A stretch of 64,000 nt of DNA, taken from assembly GCA_035275105.1 (NCBI GenBank), contig DATENL010000005.1, positions 1 through 64,000 of the forward strand, read 5' to 3'. Both the position numbers and the translations under genes were made by a program. Under the pieces are notes generated by a model, which did no database searches, was not told the origin of the DNA, and saw only the letters and a program-made list of their open reading frames with translations. Positions 61,975 through 64,000 of this stretch are shown piece after piece (the stretch's first letter is position 1; every line of letters begins with the position of its first letter). Source of the DNA: AC-37 sp035275105 (GTDB lineage Bacteria; Actinomycetota; Thermoleophilia; Solirubrobacterales; Thermoleophilaceae).

Positions 61975-62748
61975 ATGAGCGGCGTCCAGCTGAGGGCGGA
62001 GCCGCAGATCCCCAAGGAGGAGGCGGAGGCCGCCCGCGAACGGGTCGATTCTGTGCTCCGCGTCATCGACGAGCCGCCACCGGGCACCGTCCGGCTGACG
62101 CTCCGCCGCGGTGAGGGTTCCGCCCCCCGGTGGCAGTACGTGGCCGACGCCGACGTGCGCGTGAACGGCCGGGTGCTGGCCGCCCACGCAACCGGCCCGA
62201 GCGCGGTCGAGGCGGCCGACAGGGTGGCCGCGCGCCTGCGCCGCCAGCTGCGGCGGGTCGTGGGCACAGAGGTGGCCCAGCGCAACGAGCCCGCGAACAT
62301 CCGGACGGCGCTCGAGTCGCTGCTGGCCGAGGGGAGCCACCGCCCCGAAGCCGGGCTCAAGCCGCCGGAGGCGCGCGAGATCGTCCACCGGATCGCGTAC
62401 CCGGACGAGCCCAGCAGCACGCTCGCGGCCGTCGCGGACCTGATCGACCACGACCACGAGTTTCTGATCTTCCGCCACGCGCGAACCGGGGAGGACGCGG
62501 TCGTGTATCGCCGCGCCGACGGCGAGATCGGGCTGCTCCATCCTCCCGGCAGCGAGCTCGCGGACGAGAACGACCTGGTGATCCCCGAGCCCAGCCGCTA
62601 CACCGAGCCGATCTCGCTCGCTCGCGCGCGCGAGGAGATGGACGTGCTGAACCACCGCTTCCTCTACTTCATCGACGAGGCCGACGGGCGGGGCCGCGTG
62701 ATCTACCTGCGCCACGATGGCGACTACGGGCTGGTCGAACCGGAATGA
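61975..62748 (+). CDS. RafH-like long ribosome hibernation factor with two C-terminal domains
   Basis: A 257-residue HPF-superfamily protein. The N-terminal S30AE-like domain (residues about 1-105) contains VRLTLRRGEGS and AADRVAARLRRQLRR. Two copies of the S30AE C-terminal domain follow: residues about 125-185 (IVHRIAYPDEPSSTLAAVADLIDHDHEFLIFRHARTGEDAVVYRRADGEIGLL) and 195-257 (MDVLNHRFLYFIDEADGRGRVIYLRHDGDYGLVEP). Ordinary long HPF has one such domain; the doubled form is that of mycobacterial RafH, made under hypoxia and binding 70S ribosomes to inhibit translation. The match rests on architecture, not on a search. Confidence 0.85.
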   Translation: MSGVQLRAEPQIPKEEAEAARERVDSVLRVIDEPPPGTVRLTLRRGEGSAPRWQYVADADVRVNGRVLAAHATGPSAVEAADRVAARLRRQLRRVVGTEVAQRNEPANIRTALESLLAEGSHRPEAGLKPPEAREIVHRIAYPDEPSSTLAAVADLIDHDHEFLIFRHARTGEDAVVYRRADGEIGLLHPPGSELADENDLVIPEPSRYTEPISLARAREEMDVLNHRFLYFIDEADGRGRVIYLRHDGDYGLVEPE

Positions 62749-62774
62749 GCATCGGCCCCCGGGCTGCCGGTAGG

Positions 62775-63092
62775 TCACAGGCCCAGAAGCAGCGCGAGCG
62801 CGTCGTCGACGGCCCGGAGCTCGGACGCGTCGAGGCGCCCAGCCGACGGTCCCAGCCTCTCCGGAGCCACCACCGTCGTCTGCTCGACGAGCACCCGCGT
62901 CGAGGTCCCATCGACCGTGATCGGGGGCCGAAAGCTCGCCGGTCGAGCGCTCGTGGAGGTCGGAGCGACAAGCGTTGTGCTGAGATCGAGGAACTCGTCC
63001 GCCTGCACTACCACGGCGTAGCGCGCCCCGCGCTGTTCTCGGCCTCGCGCACCACGTCCGCCCGGCAGCCGGAAGATTTCGCCACGGACCAT
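62775..63092 (-). CDS. MazF/PemK-type toxin
   Basis: A 105-residue endoribonuclease-type toxin of the PemK/MazF fold. The start VRGEIFRLPGGRG, the strand RYAVVVQADEFLDLSTTLVAPTSTSARPASFRPPI and RVLVEQTTVVAPERLG match the family. It would cleave mRNA when the antitoxin is lost. The ATG abuts the stop of the antitoxin gene (no gap), the usual order antitoxin-toxin. It converges with the hibernation factor gene, 26 bp apart. Confidence 0.9.
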   Translation of the reverse strand: MVRGEIFRLPGGRGARGREQRGARYAVVVQADEFLDLSTTLVAPTSTSARPASFRPPITVDGTSTRVLVEQTTVVAPERLGPSAGRLDASELRAVDDALALLLGL

Positions 63093-63338
63093 TCAGTCGG
63101 CGACTCGCGGCGCAAGCTCGGCCAGCTGCTCGCGGACGAGGCGCATTTCGTCCCGGTCGGCCTCGTCGGCCGCAAGACGCCGCACCTCTGCGTGAATCGC
63201 CGACCGCGCACGCCGTCGCCCTGCCGCCTCACGGAGGGCCGTCCTGACGGCCTCGGAATCCGTCATTCCCGCAGCGCGGACGATGTCGAGCGCCGCGGCG
63301 GACGAAGCGTCGAGCCGGACGTGTAGCGCTCTCGCCAC
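63093..63338 (-). CDS. Ribbon-helix-helix antitoxin
   Basis: An 81-residue protein with an N-terminal ribbon-helix-helix: ALHVRLDASSAAALDIVRAAGMTDSEAVRTALREAAGR. The C-terminal helix (RRLAADEADRDEMRLVREQLAEL) would wrap around the toxin. The start is GTG 63338; a longer in-frame start at 63389 would run across the palindrome and is unlikely. It presumably represses its own promoter through the palindrome 10 bp upstream. Confidence 0.85.
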   Translation of the reverse strand: MARALHVRLDASSAAALDIVRAAGMTDSEAVRTALREAAGRRRARSAIHAEVRRLAADEADRDEMRLVREQLAELAPRVAD

Positions 63339-63348
63339 GCCGAAGAAT

Positions 63349-63367
63349 GTAGCACGTTTTGTGCTAC
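63349..63367. promoter_or_regulatory. Palindromic operator of the toxin-antitoxin operon
   Basis: GTAGCAC-GTTTT-GTGCTAC: perfect 7-bp arms with a 5-bp spacer, ending 10 bp before the antitoxin GTG. It is AT-richer than its surroundings and placed as expected for autoregulation by the ribbon-helix-helix antitoxin. Confidence 0.75.
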
Positions 63368-63370
63368 GCC

Positions 63371-63745
63371 TTAGCCATCCCATGGCCACACATAGCCTGA
63401 GCCGAGGCCCCGGAAGCGGCCATCCCGATCGCCCTCGATCACTTTGAGGAGCGCGCCGAGATCGCTGGACTCGACAGCGTCGTCATACGAGCACCAGCCC
63501 GCTGGCCTCTCGCCATGGTGGAGCGACCATTCCTTCCTCTCGAGGTCGTAGCGCAACTGTGCCACCGGAGACCCTGCGCCGGCCGAGCTACCGCGTTCGC
63601 GGCGCACGTGCCACGGCGGCGCGGATTCACCGATGGTGATGCAGAGGATTCCGTGGCAGTCGACCTCGACGACCTCAGGATCTCCCGCCTCTGTTTGTCG
63701 CGCGCACCAGCGCGCGACCTCGTCGAGCACATCATGAGCATCCAT
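63371..63745 (-). CDS. DUF3024-like protein
   Basis: A 124-residue protein: VVEVDCHGILCITIGESAPPWHV, SPVAQLRYDLERKEWSLHHGERPAGWCSYDDA, LGALLKVIEGDRDGRFRG. The PPWxV...VAQLRYD..K..WSL pattern is DUF3024, a family without known function. ATG at 63745. Its stop is 4 bp from the palindromic operator of the toxin-antitoxin genes on the same strand. Confidence 0.8.
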   Translation of the reverse strand: MDAHDVLDEVARWCARQTEAGDPEVVEVDCHGILCITIGESAPPWHVRRERGSSAGAGSPVAQLRYDLERKEWSLHHGERPAGWCSYDDAVESSDLGALLKVIEGDRDGRFRGLGSGYVWPWDG

Positions 63746-63835
63746 GCTCGTCTAAGCCCGTCCCCGCGATTCTTCGCCCCCCCGGTGGCGCCGTTATCTC
63801 GCCGCCGTAACCACGCAGAGATCCGGACGGTGAGG

Positions 63836-64000
63836 CTACGCCAGATGCAGGGACTCGTCGGCTTCCGGCTCGAGGTAGAAGATCTCGCTCGCCAGGTCCT
63901 GCGAGGTGTCGATCCCGCTCACGAACGCCTCCACCTTGCGACCGGTGATCTCCTCGACCGCGTGCCGGAACTCCGGCTCGACCGCGTGCTGGAAGTACAT
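63836..64000 (-). CDS. DUF2294/MpsC-like protein (N-terminus beyond window)
   Basis: The C-terminal 54 residues are visible: EPEFRHAVEEITGRKVEAFVSGIDTSQDLASEIFYLEP, then EADESLHLA and stop. The GRKVxAFxSxxDxxxDxxxExFxLEP pattern is that of DUF2294, named MpsC in staphylococci for a bicarbonate/sodium membrane-potential system. The gene continues past the right edge. Confidence 0.8.
   Translation of the reverse strand: MYFQHAVEPEFRHAVEEITGRKVEAFVSGIDTSQDLASEIFYLEPEADESLHLA

Overview
The window is 64 kb of very GC-rich, densely packed chromosomal DNA. Many genes overlap by 4 nt (ATGA/GTGA), and GTG or TTG starts are common. The LexA protein sits behind a Gram-positive/actinobacterial SOS box (CGAAC-N4-GTTCG). 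Several families are actinobacterial favourites: DUF5335, DUF3024, DUF2188, a LAL-type LuxR regulator and a RafH-like hibernation factor. The overall picture is a deep-branching actinobacterium, most like the Thermoleophilia/Solirubrobacterales. That placement is inference from gene content and composition; no rRNA is present to confirm it. I see no plasmid, prophage, transposase or CRISPR features.

Region 1 (1-13.1 kb): the 5' 756 codons of leuS, a coiled-coil protein, a GNAT enzyme, a group 1/2 sigma-70 factor and fdhD. A six-gene rightward array follows: exported Ntn-hydrolase acylase, Tat-type flavin amine oxidase, murL, murD2, class IV aminotransferase and cupin. murL-murD2 is the alternative route for putting D-glutamate into peptidoglycan: L-Glu is ligated first and then epimerised on the nucleotide precursor. 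The last three junctions overlap, so the aminotransferase and cupin are translationally coupled to that pathway.

Region 2 (13.2-30.4 kb): two translationally coupled secreted delta-60-repeat paralogues, gltBD, an acidic Ca-binding-type secreted protein, a cupredoxin with an unusual ligand set and trpB2. A second coupled pair of secreted repeat proteins follows, then RNase P RNA (rnpB), a hotdog-like protein, lexA with its operator and a coupled zinc-ribbon gene, and tRNA-Leu(GAG).

Region 3 (30.4-47.8 kb) is more accessory in character and in places lower in GC. It holds a molybdopterin oxidoreductase plus flavin reductase pair, a frameshifted MarR-type regulator, HdeD and DUF1232 membrane proteins, an HSL-type hydrolase, and a coupled small-protein/LysR/sigma-factor operon. 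It also holds a NarL-type response regulator with a triple-PAS histidine kinase, a lone receiver domain, several stress-type membrane proteins and a large LAL-type LuxR regulator.

Region 4 (47.9-55.5 kb): a tight operon of sugar transporter, G6PD-like dehydrogenase, aldose 1-epimerase, type II NADH dehydrogenase and FUSC-like membrane protein. The G6PD-like protein has lost two of the residues that hold the sugar phosphate in G6PD, and no kinase is present. The operon may therefore oxidise a free aldose and pass the electrons straight to quinone. This is the strongest candidate here for an undescribed system. Just after it lies a 17-bp perfect copy of the tRNA-Leu anticodon arm next to short direct repeats, resembling an integrase attachment site.

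Region 5 (55.5-64 kb): a stress/dormancy-like collection (three SnoaL-like proteins, DHFR-like reductase, quinone-oxidoreductase-like MDR enzyme, DUF5335, tandem universal stress protein, DUF2188, GSP17M-like, RafH-like ribosome hibernation factor). After it come a MazF-type toxin-antitoxin pair with a palindromic operator, a DUF3024 protein and the C-terminus of a DUF2294/MpsC-like protein running off the right edge.
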